Assembly: GCA_019155185.1 (NCBI GenBank)
Contig: CM032802.1
Span: 16,518,425-16,582,424, forward strand
DNA: 64,000 nt
Direction of reading: 5' to 3'
Origin: Beaufortia kweichowensis
Taxonomy: Eukaryota; Chordata; Actinopteri; Cypriniformes; Gastromyzontidae
Made by a program: the position numbers and the translations under genes. Below are positions 11,719 through 25,500 of the stretch, in pieces. The notes under the pieces are model-generated. The model was not told the DNA's origin. It was given only the letters and a program-made list of their open reading frames with translations, and made no database searches. Position 1 is the first letter of the stretch. Each line of letters begins with the position of its first letter.

Positions 11719-11966
11719 TGTGACCCTGTCTGTGAAAACCAGGCTAAAGCCTAAAAAATCTAATTCTGAGATATTTCCGAGTATCAAAGTTAGATTTCAC
11801 CTATTAATTTCACTATAATTTCAATCTTTGACATGATGTTACTCAGACAATATTAAAGATATCAATGACACATTTTTACAGAATATTCTTTATATTACGT
11901 AGAAATAAAATTTTTGAGGAAAAAAAAAATCACAAAAAATTACTTTAGCTGGGTTTTCACAGACAC
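11719..11966 (+). mobile_element. Short DNA element family B, copy 1
   Basis: It begins TGTGACCCTGTCTGTGAAAA and ends GGGTTTTCACAGACACA, giving inverted ends of about 15 bases. The interior (CTATAATTTCAATCTTTGACA, in two parts) recurs at 23207-23430. MITE-like with no ORF. Confidence 0.7.
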
Positions 11967-12179
11967 AATATACAAATACAACTCAATATCTAATTTTATA
12001 TGTGTATAATCAAATATGAATTTTATATCTTATATACTTGGCCATCAAAAATCAAATAAACATAAGTAATAAATCATTTAATTTAAAGATACAGTAAAGA
12101 TGAGCACATTAAAGGTCTACATAATTTAAACATTAAAAGCGACTTAAAAACAACGCACAACACTGGCCTATTTAAACTG

Positions 12180-12497
12180 CTTTCTAATCAACACACGCAA
12201 CGCCCAAAGGTGTTGTTATCTAGTGAGGCAGCTCAGTAGATTTTAAAACACAGACGCAGTGTTTCATTCGGGAGGCCTCGGCTCATCTGCTCTATCGCTC
12301 GTCCTCCACTAGGGCTTCCGTTTGTTTGGACTAAATGATGTTGCCTGCGAGAGTTGATTCACACAAATCCCCGGTCTAGCGTCGCGACCAATCGCGCTGC
12401 GCCGGTGACGCTGCTGAGGGCCGTCCGTCCGCACGCCTGCATTCATAAACGGATGTGATAAGTGTTGAATGTACTGTACAGAGACGAAACTCGGACC
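12180..12497 (+). promoter_or_regulatory. rasa2: rasa2 promoter / 5'UTR, CpG-rich
   Basis: CpG density rises sharply here relative to the AT-rich flanks (for example TCGCGACCAATCGCGC near 12382, and GTCCGTCCGCACGCC near 12424). No TATA box is seen, which suits a CpG-type promoter. The ATG at 12498 has a strong context (ACC before, G after). The transcription start is not defined. Confidence 0.55.
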
Positions 12498-12555
12498 ATG
12501 GCGGAAGAAGACGACACGAGAATCCGGATTTTGCAGAGCCTCAGAGGAAAGATCT
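12498..12555 (+). CDS. rasa2: rasa2 exon 1 (aa 1-20)
   Basis: Begins MAEEDDTRIRILQSLRGKI and ends in phase 1 before GTAAGT. The LQSLRGKI core begins the C2A domain. A short acidic leader replaces the Ala-rich start of mammals. Confidence 0.9.
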
Positions 12556-15500
12556 GTAAGTGCCTCGGTGGATTTTGACTTGTGTGTGTGTGTTTGGACG
12601 GCTTTGCGAAAGAAAGAGGCGAAAATGATCGGGCGCGGGGGAGAAGAGGGGCGCGGTACGAGCAATACACACATACATACACACGCACACACTCTCACGC
12701 GCGTACTCAACGCTAGTGGATGAGGCGCTGAGAAACCTGCGCTGTCTGACACCTTTTGCGCACATTACATGGTTTACATGTACAGTTTTCACGATTGCTT
12801 CAGTTTTACGCTTAGATTATGTTCAAGTCAGCAGTGACAGCTGCTTGTGATGTTTCTGTTAGCCGTGGTGCTAACGTGCTCAGTAGCCTGATAACTGCCT
12901 TATTTATTTACTCATTTAAACTGGTACGTGTGTGAAATCTTGTTCCTTATTTACTCGTTTGAACTACAACAGCCTTCGTGTGACTGGAGGTGGTAATGGG
13001 CGGGTGTTTGGTTCATTCTTACCCGGCTGAGGGTGTGAAACACACGGCGGGATCCTCGCTGAAATTCTGACACATTCTGAGCTGGACGGAAGTTGTTGCA
13101 TCGCTTTAAATGAGGACTGCGACAGATAATTGCGATATTAATAGTTTGCTTAAAATCGATTTTTCAATTTGTATTATAACTGTGAAGTATTGGTGTTTAT
13201 TACCAATGTAATAAATCATAATTTCATAAACCCCTGTTGATCGAGTCTATTTCAGAGGAGGAAAATATACTTGCGTTATAAATGTGACAGAAAAGAACAC
13301 GTTTTTGAGATGCAACATACTTTGTAGGATGTCTGTGAATTAAAATGTACAAACCAGAAGCAAAAATACCCAAAAATGGAGAACAAATGACTCTTTAAAG
13401 AACATGAAATAGTTATTTTGTATTATAAGAACTTTTTTAAAAAAATGTTACATCATTCTGGAAGTGGCATATGCCTGACTTATGGAAAAATCATGTTTTA
13501 AACATAAAAAATGCTTTAAAATCTTTGAGAGAGAGACTTCATAATGGCATCAGATCTATCAATATAGTGAAATCATATGGGAAAAACTTTATTTTTTCAT
13601 TAAAAGATTGAAATTTGCATGGAATTGCCTCATTGTTACCATAGTTTCGACTGTATTTAATAGATATTTAGTTTATTACTTTGAAACTGTGATAACGTTA
13701 TATGTAGACTATCACTGACAACCTAAATGAAGGAGATTATTGTATGTTACAGTAATTATGTAACAATTGCTGTAGTAACTGTTATTGTATATTTACTTGA
13801 GCGAAATAGTGATAGGATGTTATATAATCTGCTCATCTTTACCAGTGTAATGGTACTGTTATATTTTATTGACATGGCACCATACTAACACCATATTCTT
13901 TCAAGTACCATATAAATGTTTTGGTAATCTATAAGTATTATGTGCTGTGGTTTACCTTCAGTATAAAGTACTGTACTGTCACAATACTTTCTTGTAAAGT
14001 ATGTGACGGGTGATATTAAAATCATCAGGCAAAGGTTGTTTTGTGTCTGTAATGAATAGCGTGTGAATCGACTGTTTGCCTCTTAAGAAGTTTCACAAAC
14101 GTTGATTTTATGTGTAGGCTTAAGCTTAATTTATTTAAAGAGATTTTGGCACATTTAAAATGATTGGTGCTTAAGCTTTTAACGTCTCCCAGCCCTCACC
14201 CGCCCAACAAATTAATGAACTGAAACCTTCGGTGTTGCAAGTAACTTCGTGGTAAATCAGAATGTGGTGTTAAGCTTACTGAAAGCATCATATCCACGAT
14301 ATTGCATAATTCCTGTGACACCCTATTTTTACTGCAGTAAAAAAAGAAAAACATTTGCGTATGTGTGACATAAAAGATGTTGTGCGACATAAGAATTCGA
14401 AAACTGGATGTTTATTTGTTATGATTCGTAACAAGCTTCTGTTAAAAGGAATTGATTTCTTGCATAAGACAGCTATAAAGGTTTGTAGTTTAATACTATA
14501 AAACCCATCCTAATAGATCTGCCTGCGTTACTCCAACTGTTTATGAACATGTATAAGACAGAATGCACATTATTATGTGAAAGACATTCCTTTTATCTTG
14601 CCACCTGGATGAGGGTAGGGTTTTTATGATTACAGTAACCGCTCAATAACCCGGGGTTTGCCACTGTACTGAAACAGCTGTTTACATTAGGGATGTGAGG
14701 GTATTTTATTTAGACACTGGATGATGTTTTTTGGAATCCGGTGGGTAGTCGGGACTTTTGAGGCATTTAGCTAGTTTAAAAGTCCCAACCTCAGGTCAAT
14801 TCAGATAGTGTTGAGTAAAGCGATGATACTGAGAGTAATATTATGGAAAACGTGGCAGTGTGGGACCTGGATGTAGTGGCAGCAAGTTTACATGTAAAAG
14901 CATACAGTTTGTTGTATAATAATCTAATGAGATTAGAACACTGTTAATCTTTGTGTAGTGCAATTAAAAAATCCAAATGCCTTTTAGGAAGACTTGGGGA
15001 ATTCCTTAAAAACTTCTGCTAAAATCTGATATTTCTTTAGTAAAATCCTAGGTACTGTTACCTTTTATCTTGTATTTAACCTGGTGTGTATTTATTTGAT
15101 GAACATTTAGGAAAGACATCTGATGAAAATGTCAGAGCACTCTAAAAGAACTGTTTTCTAGAACGCACACACTTAAAGTCACAGAACCACTTCCTATTCG
15201 GCCTTCTGCTACCCAAAATATTTTTAGAGAGGTACAGACTGAATTTAAACAGACATGTCCCATGACATAGATCATGTGCTTTTTAAATCCTATCTGAGCT
15301 TATTTGAAGTTCTCGAATGGGACTGCTTGACAGGGCGATTGATCAGTCTTATGTAGTTTGATCTCATGAGACTGTGAGACCTGTGTTGGGTTAGATACAG
15401 TGTATGGTATTGTTGCCTGACTTGCCTTCATTGGGTGAATGAAGGCAAGTCAGTAGCTTTTTCATTCACAAAAGCTCAACACAGTTTCAGAATGACTGTT

Positions 15501-18500
15501 ATGACCGAGAAGTACAGAGTTGAGCCACGGTGGCTACCGTGTGCTGTGCGTCACTGTAGGTACAGCTTTGTCCACGCAAGAGCCCTAAACAAGACGTATG
15601 TCAACACAAAGCATAACCACAAATGGGTTTACAGCCACAACAAACACAAATAAAACACTGTGTCCTTGCAGTATTTATAGATGTTTTGTGTTATTGATTT
15701 AATAATATTGTACAAGGCACTAATACTCATCAGCTATAGGGTGACTTACATTTTCTCAATTATAATTACATTAAAATATCTCAATAATTTAGATGGATTT
15801 GAATTATATGTTGATTGCATGCTTGATCACAAATATGATTGACAAAACCTAGGCTTTGTGGACATAAATCAAAATTACCGTGTAATGGATGGATACCCTT
15901 TTTTTTAACATCAGTTGTTTGTTTAATATAAGTAGAAACATGGAAACATGTCACAAAGTGGAAATGGAAGTATAGCATTGTGAAGCAACCGCTTTCATTA
16001 CAATAACTGCATGACCTCATTATTGTTAAAATCATAAGGAATTGCATCAGTATTACTATTACTCATGCGCAGAATCTGCACAAGCCAAAATTTATCAGAA
16101 AGCACCGCAGATTTCCACAGAATTGGAATGCCCATCATTGCCAAAGTTCTGTATGGGCTCCACTTTTACTTTATATTTCGAAGAGTTGATGACTTTTGTT
16201 ATGTTGTGCAACCAAGTGTAGCACACTTAAAACTGCAATTTTGCTGATTTTACCCATTAATAAATAGACACAGAAAAATGCAATAAAAGTCAGTGGGACT
16301 GCTTGAATCTTCAAAATCTCGGCGGATAACTAATCCCACATTATGCATGGTGACAAAAGATTTTACCAATTACTTCTTCAAGTGTTCAGATTTACAAATT
16401 GGTGAAAGTATCAAACAGGTATGCAATGCAGAAGGGATTCATTTTTGGGGGGATGTTCTTGGCGAGGTGTTATGCACAACAAGCACATGTCTTCTTAATA
16501 CAATATTATGTGCTTTTTAGTGGTCTGACATCACAAATGTCTGTTATGTTGAACCATAGATCTTTCAACTGGAAATTGTGATAGACTAATTACCTTTCGT
16601 GCATGATTGTGAATACCCTTATGGGGGGTGGAATAAAAGGCTTTGTCAGTCACTCATTATCTGATGTTATCTTATTTTTCTTTTCCCCTTTTTTTGCTCA
16701 CAAACGGCCAAATTTACATGTGGTCACCAGCACCGGCGCAGGCGTGTCTGCACATATACTAACAGCAGGAGGAAATGTTTTGATGTTGTGATGTACTAGA
16801 GAACCGCAAAGCATTTAATTGTATGTTAAGAGCAGCTAGCGAAGAGGAACTTAGTCAGGGACTGTCTGAATGACAACCATCTTACAACATAAGTGGCCAC
16901 AGTGCTCCTGTGTCGACCTATTTCTCCATTATTAAACATATCAGTAATTCAGAACAATTTTGATGGTCTGTTATATTTAAATTGTGAAATTGCTTTTTGC
17001 TTTTCTGTTGCGGCTATGTGTTTTGTCTTACTGTTACCTTAAAGACAGCTTAAAAATTGATTGTTAAACACTTGTGACTGTCACTCATTGACTTGTAACC
17101 TTTTGACCGCTTGTTTCCTTCGCTCTCTCATCTCGTCCTGCTCTTGTCCCTTCATTCTTATTATGTCACGCAAAGGAATAGTTTCCCCAAATATGAAAAG
17201 GATCCCATCCCAGCAGTGTATATGACTTCCGTACTTTAGCTGAACACAAATGAATACTTTTATTATAAAATGCTTTTATCTGATATTGAGAGTAAATTAT
17301 GTGACAATTTTTGTAAACTGTTCCTGTAACTACAAGTGCTACATCTATCTGTCTGTCTGTCTATCATACAAGCATAAAGCAAATATTAGAAAAAGCTAAA
17401 AGGGCTGAATCAAAAATAAATACATTTTGTGCCAAAACATGCCAAATTTGTGCAGATCATAGTGCTCATAATACTGTATCCCAGAATGCACTTGGCTTAT
17501 GGTCAAAACACACGCAGATCTTCACAGAATTGAAATGCCCATCATTTACAAAGTTGTTTGCGTGCTTGTGTGTTTTTTACCTAATTTGACACGTGTTTCT
17601 TGCTTTAGCAATAACTAATAACTGTTTCTAAAATGCAACAGTTTGGTTGCATAATACATACTGTTTCATATACTGTAAAACATCAATAATAGTAGGGAGT
17701 CTATATATGCAGTACTTCATTGTAAACAGAGCTCATGCAACAGTTGAAGTATGCATGCGGTTAAAGTAGCTGTTGATGGTATCAGGGCTGGTCTCTGGAG
17801 ACTGATTCAGGGCTTAACCCACAGCTCAAGAGTCGCTTTAGTTTTCACAGTCCGTAGCACTGGGATTAGACATTAATAGTTCTTTAAAGAGCTGAAGCAG
17901 ATTGGCAACGTCACATTGCATGCGCTTAACAATGTGTTGTGCTTATAAAGCCAACACTGAATCACCTGCTGTGTTCAACAGCTTCTACATTTACGGTTTC
18001 GGCCGTACGTACATGTAGTAATGCAATACTCTTTAATAGTGATGTGATGTTAACTTCCCACTTTGCGCATGATTGTATTTTGCAATGATTTTAGTCAGTC
18101 AGGCAGTGGGTAAAAATCTGCAGAAAATTAATACAAATGTGAAATGTGGTGAATGTTTATTTAGTCAGTAACAATATTTCATTAAATAATTCTGTAGTTT
18201 TTCATACTTTGCTTGTAGTTTAGCTTTTGTGTAGGCATGCTATTGTTATGTAAGCCATTATAATGTTTTTTAAATGATCCAAAACTGAAACTTGTTTAGT
18301 CAAAGCAACGTCGAAACTTGTTGTAGATCATTTTCAGGCCTAAATGGAATCTTCACATTTGTTTTTTTTTTCTTAGTAAAATGTACAGAGGTTTGTCGAA
18401 TCGTTTTAAAGGAGTAGTTTACGCAAATATGAGAATTCTCATATTTCAGTTCTCATGCGATAGTTTCCAGTATGGTGGTACATGGATTGCTTTGAATCTC

Positions 18501-19532
18501 ATTGGCTCTTGCGTGACGAAACGTGCAGCAGCTAGTTACCAAATGCAGGAACCAATGAGATTAAAAGTTATCCGCATGCGGTCATATTTGAAACTAGTGC
18601 AATGATCTGTATGTTTCCGTAAATACATGACATATTTGATCGCTAAATTCCATCAAAATTTTACTTATTTTCTCCCACAATTTCGCTTAAGTAGGCATTT
18701 ATTAACCCACTGGAATCATTTGGATTACTTAATTATGGATTTTTAACCATGCCATGTTTGGATCTCCAAGATAAGGTGACAACATTTTAATATAAAATTA
18801 TTAGTTTGTGTTCAACTGAAGAAAAAAAGTCATATAGGCTACTAAGGGGTAAGACGTGAGGGTGCGAAAATTATGAGAATTTTATATTTGTTGTTTAAAA
18901 TATTTTAAAACACGTTGAACTGAAATAAAAGTACAACGCTTCTTATTTGTATCTAAATGTATAATTGAAGATTATTCATCAAAGAAGCACGTGAGAGGAA
19001 GAAAACGGGTATTGCTGAGTAATTGTCATACCAGTTTTACAGAAAATATTTCAAGCTTGCCGTCGAGTTCTGCTCCCACAGATGATGTGTAACTTTTATT
19101 CATAATATCTCGAATTATTCAGGTTGTTGTTGTTTTTCTAACATGGCACAAGCTTAGCATTCTGTGTTTGTTTGTTGTGAGAATAGGAGCTTGTGTGTGT
19201 TTCCATGTTTCTGTCTGCGTGCGTTTGAAGATTTCAGAAGCTCGGCGTAGCTTGTTTGTTCAGGCCTCACGGTTGCGGTTTGCGTTCACTTCCGTTGCTA
19301 AGCATGTCGTACTACACACACTTGCTTGTCTTGATCACACCTGTGCGTGTTTGTGTGTGTGTGTGTGAGCAGAAGGGTTAACTGTAGGGCATTGCCTGCT
19401 ATCACGGCTCCCCGTGGCAATGTGCATTTGGGAGTTTAGTTTCCTCTGCGTTTTATCTGTGTTGACTGTGAGCATCATTGTTTGTTGCTCAGCGTTTGCT
19501 GTTGTTTTCTGAATGGTTCAGGGGAAGAAGTG

Positions 19533-19582
<50 letters not shown>

Positions 19583-22500
19583 CCGGAAACAGAAGCAGAC
19601 TGTGTAATGGCTATAGGTGTGTGTGCCTTCACAAAGCCCATACCAGCTCATTAAATGGATAAATGGATTTCTTGAAGTCAGAGTCATCAAACTATTATTG
19701 GGTCAATCTCATTATGACATTTTCCAGGTCAAAATAAATATTTTGCATGAAAAAAGAAACATCATTTTTTATTATGGCATTATTTTTATGGCAAATAAGC
19801 CATTGAACATCTTATTCACAGTACTATAATGCAATAAATAAATATAAAAATAATAATAAAAAATAAAAATCATCCTGTATAGTCACAATAATTCATTTTT
19901 TAATCTGCATAAATTAATAAAACAAATACTTTCTCGATCTATAAACTCTTCAATTCTTCAAAAAACACTTCAATTCTTCAAAAAACACATTTTTAATGAA
20001 AAATATATTTTAAGTCAAATTGACCTAATGGATTTCTCTTTGCAAGCCTCAGGTTTGTGTATATTTTAGCTCTTATGTAATGCAAAAAGACTATAAAAGA
20101 CTATAAAAGACTAAAAAAAGCTGCTTTTTATATTGACTATAAATATAAAATGTATATTCTTTAGCTGTGTAATCCTTATAAGGTTTGATGTGGTCAGAAT
20201 CATGCCTACATCTGACACATTAATATGTGGTTGTGTATCTACGTGTGTTTGAATTTCATCTTTTGAATCAGCGCTCTCCTGGAAGCCCAAGTGCATGCTG
20301 GGAGGAAGTTAATGCTTCTCGTCTGTAACCACATCTGAGATGAGCTTTACGTGCAGTTGCCACATCCTCCTCAAGCCTTTGCATCACCACAGCGCTCCTG
20401 CAAGTGTGTGTGTGTGTTAGTGGCCGTACATTGCCGACCCCACAACTGACAAACCTCTCATACAATTGTGTGTCATGTTTAGCATCATTAATATTATCAG
20501 CAAGTAAACGGAATGATAGTGCAGGAAGTGTGTTTGTTCGTGTTCTCATTATAGTCGCACGAATAAATGAAACATTTTGAAAACTGTCACTATTCGCTAT
20601 ATACAAGTATATGTGTAATTGTCCTTATTATTTGACAGGGTCATAAAATGGCCTGGGTCACAAAAGTCCATAGAATGTTCTTATTTAGATAAGTAAATGT
20701 TCGCGTGTGCTCTTACATTGTCTTCTCTCGACAGGTGAAGCGAAGAATCTGGGTCCGAGCTCGGGACCGAACCGTCTCCGTGACCTCTGCACATTCTGTA
20801 CCATCAGTCTGGATCAGGAGGAAGTATACCGCACTAAAGTCTACGAGAAGAGCGTCAGGTGAGATGACTGTCTGGTACACATAAGCACACAACACATCCC
20901 TTGACATGCAAAGCCATATACTGATGATGATATTTATCTCTTACAGCAATTCTCATATATGTGGTTTTTATGCTGCTTTACAGAAATGTACATGTCAAAA
21001 CTAAATGGCCTACATTTGCCTTCCTGCGTCTCATTTTTACAAATAACATATTTTAACAGAAAGGACAGGCAACATTTTCTCCATATGATGCATTAAAGTA
21101 AAAGGGTCATTCCCACGAACCCACTGAAACATCATATCAGTAAAGATTTTAATTATAAAAAATTCAGTAACACCAAAAATGATCATAACAAACATAATTG
21201 TGTTCTCTACCTCACACAAAGAATAATTGTAACATATCATTTAGTTTTTGTGGTTTTATGCTTTTCATGCAAATCTCATAACCGTAACGCTTCGAGATTT
21301 GTCCAAGTGCATTTTATGTTGTAATTTAAACATAAATTTAAATAGACAAAAAAAGACCAAAAAAAATCATTGACTGAATATTCTCATATAATGAAACAGA
21401 TGAAATAGTGGATAAAGGAAGTGTCCATAACTGATGTTCTCATGCTCCGTAACTGTTTTTAAAGGACTGTTTACACACACATTAAGTTTGATTTTGTGTG
21501 AAGAAACACCTTTCAAATTTCTTTTTAGTTCTGTAGTTTAAAAACATAGTATTCTCGTCACATTGTGTACATGGCTTTTTTCACTCTCATTACCGATACA
21601 GGCATTTTTCCACATTTAAAAAGTATATATTTTTATATACTATATTAATGTCTAATTATGTATGGTGCATAAAAACTTGCTTGGGCATCATGGCTTGCCT
21701 TTTTGTTAGCTAAACATGCTGTGGGATTGACTGTTTGCAGTGGTTATGGTAATGAAGATTTTTTAAGGCCTTTTTTAAAAGAAAATTCAAAATTGTCTAA
21801 AATGTAAGTAGTAATATGTAATAGGTTTAAAAGTAATAGGTTTTAAATGAATGCTTTTAAACATATCAGTTCTTGTTTTTAGTAAATAATAAGGAATTTT
21901 GAAATTTTTGTAAAAATCACGTTTGACATCCTGAAACCAAAATTTGGTGAGAATCACATTTATATCTGAGGAAAGCGTTGGTGGGTGGTGGATGATTGCA
22001 TTGTCTTGGTGTTTTGGGTGGTTACCCAAAAGTTGTTAGGGTATTCTGGTTGGTTGCTAGAATGATGCTATGTTGTTGCTAGGGAGTTCTAAGTTGTTGT
22101 CAAGGCATTTCTAGCTGGTTTGTAGGGTGTTCTGGTGGTTGCCAAGGCGTTGCTAGGATGTTGCTAGATAGTTGCCATGAGATGTTTTTACCAAGTGGAA
22201 AGTCCAATCTCCCATTTTTTTAAGTGATAGTTCTTTATTCAGTTGATTTATATTAATAAAATTTATATTTAGTTTCTATGGATTAGATTTTTTTTATGGA
22301 TTCTTTACTCAACTTTAATTTCAGAAGACATTTATTTGTTTGTGTTCAACTGAAGAAAGGAAGTCATATACTGTACAGCTGGGATGGCATGAGGATAAGT
22401 AGTACATTATGAGAGAATTGTCTTATTTGGATGAACTATTACCTACTACTTTGTGCCATACTTGGAAATGTTTTGTATGATGTGTACACTTGATAATGGA

Positions 22501-25500
22501 CATGTAAAATTGTGTTGGACTGTGTAATATTGTTTACATTTTCAGTTGCAAAAACGTCAAGTCACTAAAAGAAAATGTCCTCTCTCTTTTTCAAAAGGCT
22601 TTTCCTCTCTTGGTGTTTCACAACAGTTTTTTTTTCCCTCTGTTCAAAAGGCTCAGTCGGCTGTGTCCAAGGAAGCATGTCCACCTACACGTTCCTCACT
22701 TTTCTCTCTCACACTCGCTATCTGTCGTTCTCTTTCGTTCATATGCTCACAATCAGCCTCTCTCAGTGCATGAAGGTTTTTCTTAATCTTTCTTCAGCTT
22801 TAGCAATGTGGCTTATTAATAAACATTCCTTCTCCCTGTAGTGATTCGAGGCCGTTTGGTATGTGTTGAATCGCTGTGTTTTGTGTTTTTAGAGTCTGGT
22901 TTTTACCTGTAGATATGTTGTATCTGGGTTTGTGTGTGAATGTATGTGGCAGCGCATGCGTTCTCGAGTGCGGGGGCTGTAAGTGTGTGTGTGTGGGTGG
23001 GTGGATGAGCATCTCCTCTCAAGTGTCGGCTGAGGTATTTGACTGTTGCAGTCACACAGCTTGATGAAGTCGCACGCTAAATCATGGTATTTAAAATATC
23101 ATGATTTGAATTTTTTTTATTTATTATTGTAATGTTCTAATAAACTTATCTTTGCTCTTACCATTTCTTGCTATAGTGGCCCTAAAAATATTTGGACACA
23201 TACAAATGTGACCCTGTCTGTGAAAACCAGGTTACAGTCTAAAACTTTAATTCTGAGATAACATGCATCAAAGTTTGATTTCACCATTTCACTATGATTT
23301 CAATCTTTGACACAATCTCACTTAGTCAATATTAAAGATATCAAGCTTATATTTTCACATAATGTTCTTTACATTACGTCGAATGATTTTATGTAGAAAA
23401 CAAAAAACTAACTTACAGAATTTAGTCACGTTTCTGTGCCTTTTTTTCAGTGACTGTGATTCTTGGTGTTTTTGTGCAGGTGTATTTCTTTCTGGCTGTA
23501 ATTGTAGCACAACATGTAAAGCATGTTCAATATCATAATCATGGGTTCGGTTCTCCCAAAAAAAAATTGAAAAACTCCTGGTTAAAATTTCCAGTTTCCA
23601 TTTGGAAAAATGTCTGTCAAATGCATACACAATGCTCTTTGCATATGACTTCAAACTTACATACTTGTAATTTAACATTCAGCTCATTCGGACTCATAAT
23701 CTGTTGCGGTTTGATCCGTCTCTCAATATAACGGCACCTGTACACGTGGTCTTTGAGAAGACAGCTGGCTAATTCTCTCAGCACATCTGCTGCACACAGA
23801 CAGCCGAACGTCGTACTCTATTTAACCCTGTTAAGTGACGTTAGTAGCCAATATTTTAGTTGGATCTCAAACCTAAACAATAGTTAACCTTAAAAACCTA
23901 AACAAACCTTAAAAAAGTATAGTTGGCTCAGGAGGCTTATTCAGTTCTCGGTTATGTTTTGTTTCAGCATCCACTTTCTTAAAAGTCTTTTATTGCAGAT
24001 ATTGGTATAAGAGATGCATCTAAAAATTCTCTATTTATTCTCCATGTAATGCCATTTCTTTAATAGATGAACCAACTGAGATTTAATATAGATCTTAATC
24101 GTTTTATTCATGCCTTCTGCTGTAATGCTTATAGTCACCCTGATGTTTAACGCCTTTATTTCTGTGTTTCAGTCCGTTCTATGGAGAGGACTTTTACTTT
24201 GAAATTCCCCGTCCATTCCAATGCCTGTCCTTCTACGTGTACGCCAAGAGCATGTTTCAAAGAGATCTACCTGTAGGTCAGTGTCTCTCGCCCTTGTTTT
24301 CTCTCCTTGTGACTAATACGCGGTGTACATGTCAACTAAACCACGTGTGTGTGCATGTGTTTGTAGGAAAAGTAGCCATCAGGAAGGACGATCTATACAA
24401 GTACAGCGGGAAAGAGAACTGGTTTCACTTACAGCCGGTGGATCCACATTCAGAAGTTCAGGTGAGGGAACACATCTGACAGTTGGATGCGAGTTATCAC
24501 ACACAAACACTGAGCAATATATGAAAAGATGGCCTTACTTCCCTCGTTTGGTTAGTCTTCTGCTGTGGTCTGAGCCAATCGGGTGAGTTTATGATTACTC
24601 ATCACCTCTCCGTACCCAATGAGATCAATACATGATTAGTCAGCTCTTATATGTGGTCCAATGACTTTAAAGCAGATGCGAGCCCTGCTCCACATCCTGT
24701 TTTTGTGTATGGTGTATGCACGGGGCTGTTTTGTACACAAGTGTGATTCACCGTTCATCAGAAGCAGGAACGGTGGGGGTTTTGAAGGTGCGGCTTTGCT
24801 GTATCAGAAACAAAAAGTGTTTGCGCGTAGGAATTTGCTCTCGTAAAAAATCTTTTTACAAAAACAAAGTGCGAATTGGGATAAAAACTGCATTTCTGTT
24901 TACAGTTTTATGCAGCAATAGCTATTCGGCTAAAAGGGTGGTTTCTTTGACTGGTTAAAATCGAATATTTCAGAGATATACAAGTGTATATGGGCAGTTC
25001 CAGTGCTATGGAAATGACATTTTTAGTCAAAACCTGAAATCTAAATTATTACAGAATGTATTTATTACCAATATATTGAATTAGCTGTTTATATCTTACT
25101 AAATCCCTGTTGATGGAGTCCAGAAATCAAAAAATGTCAGTCTATGCACAAGTTATCTATTTAAAAAATGGAAATGACACACATTTTTGAGAGGCAACAA
25201 ACTTTGTAAAAAAAGCAATAATAGTCAACAAGTAAAGAAAAGATGACTCTGCAGAAAAGTTATTTTATTTTTTTATGTGTCCATGTATGAAGAATATGGA
25301 CCGTTATGGACAATTCCGAAACCTGACTATAAAAAGGCAAGCTTTAAAAAAAATGCTTTAAAAACTTTGAAAGAGACCTCACATGAGTATTTAAACCATC
25401 AAATATTGACATCTGAACTATCAGTATGATGAAAACATTTGCTACAAACATAGTCAAAAAGCAAAAAAAGATGTTTCACCCAAATGCTTTATGTTTACTC

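Larger units (their letters stand above)
9659..12180. other. Intergenic region zbtb38-rasa2
   Basis: No coding sequence is recognised. It holds a long AG microsatellite, a SINE remnant and two dispersed repeats (listed separately); the remainder is AT-rich. The frame crossing the microsatellite (9914-10132) is driven by the dinucleotide repeat and is not a gene. Confidence 0.6.
12556..20734 (+). other. rasa2: rasa2 intron 1 (8.2 kb)
   Basis: Largest intron of the gene. It holds a family A repeat (13195-13640), a duplicated segment (16063-16150 and 17445-17560), short DNA-element remnants (17165-17300, 18405-18890) and a TG microsatellite (19531-19582). Otherwise AT-rich, with no other gene recognised. 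Confidence 0.7.
20859..24172 (+). other. rasa2: rasa2 intron 2
   Basis: Non-coding. It contains a GTTGCTAGG minisatellite (21995-22185), an inverted short DNA-element remnant (22320-22450), a family B element (23207-23430) and a degenerate SINE-like stretch near 23490-23560. No other gene seen. Confidence 0.7.

Noticed and set aside
12309..12752. Overlapping open frames on both strands around rasa2 exon 1
   Set aside because: A CpG-rich promoter and TG/CA-rich sequence keep frames open by chance. Only the + frame from 12498 continues into conserved exons.
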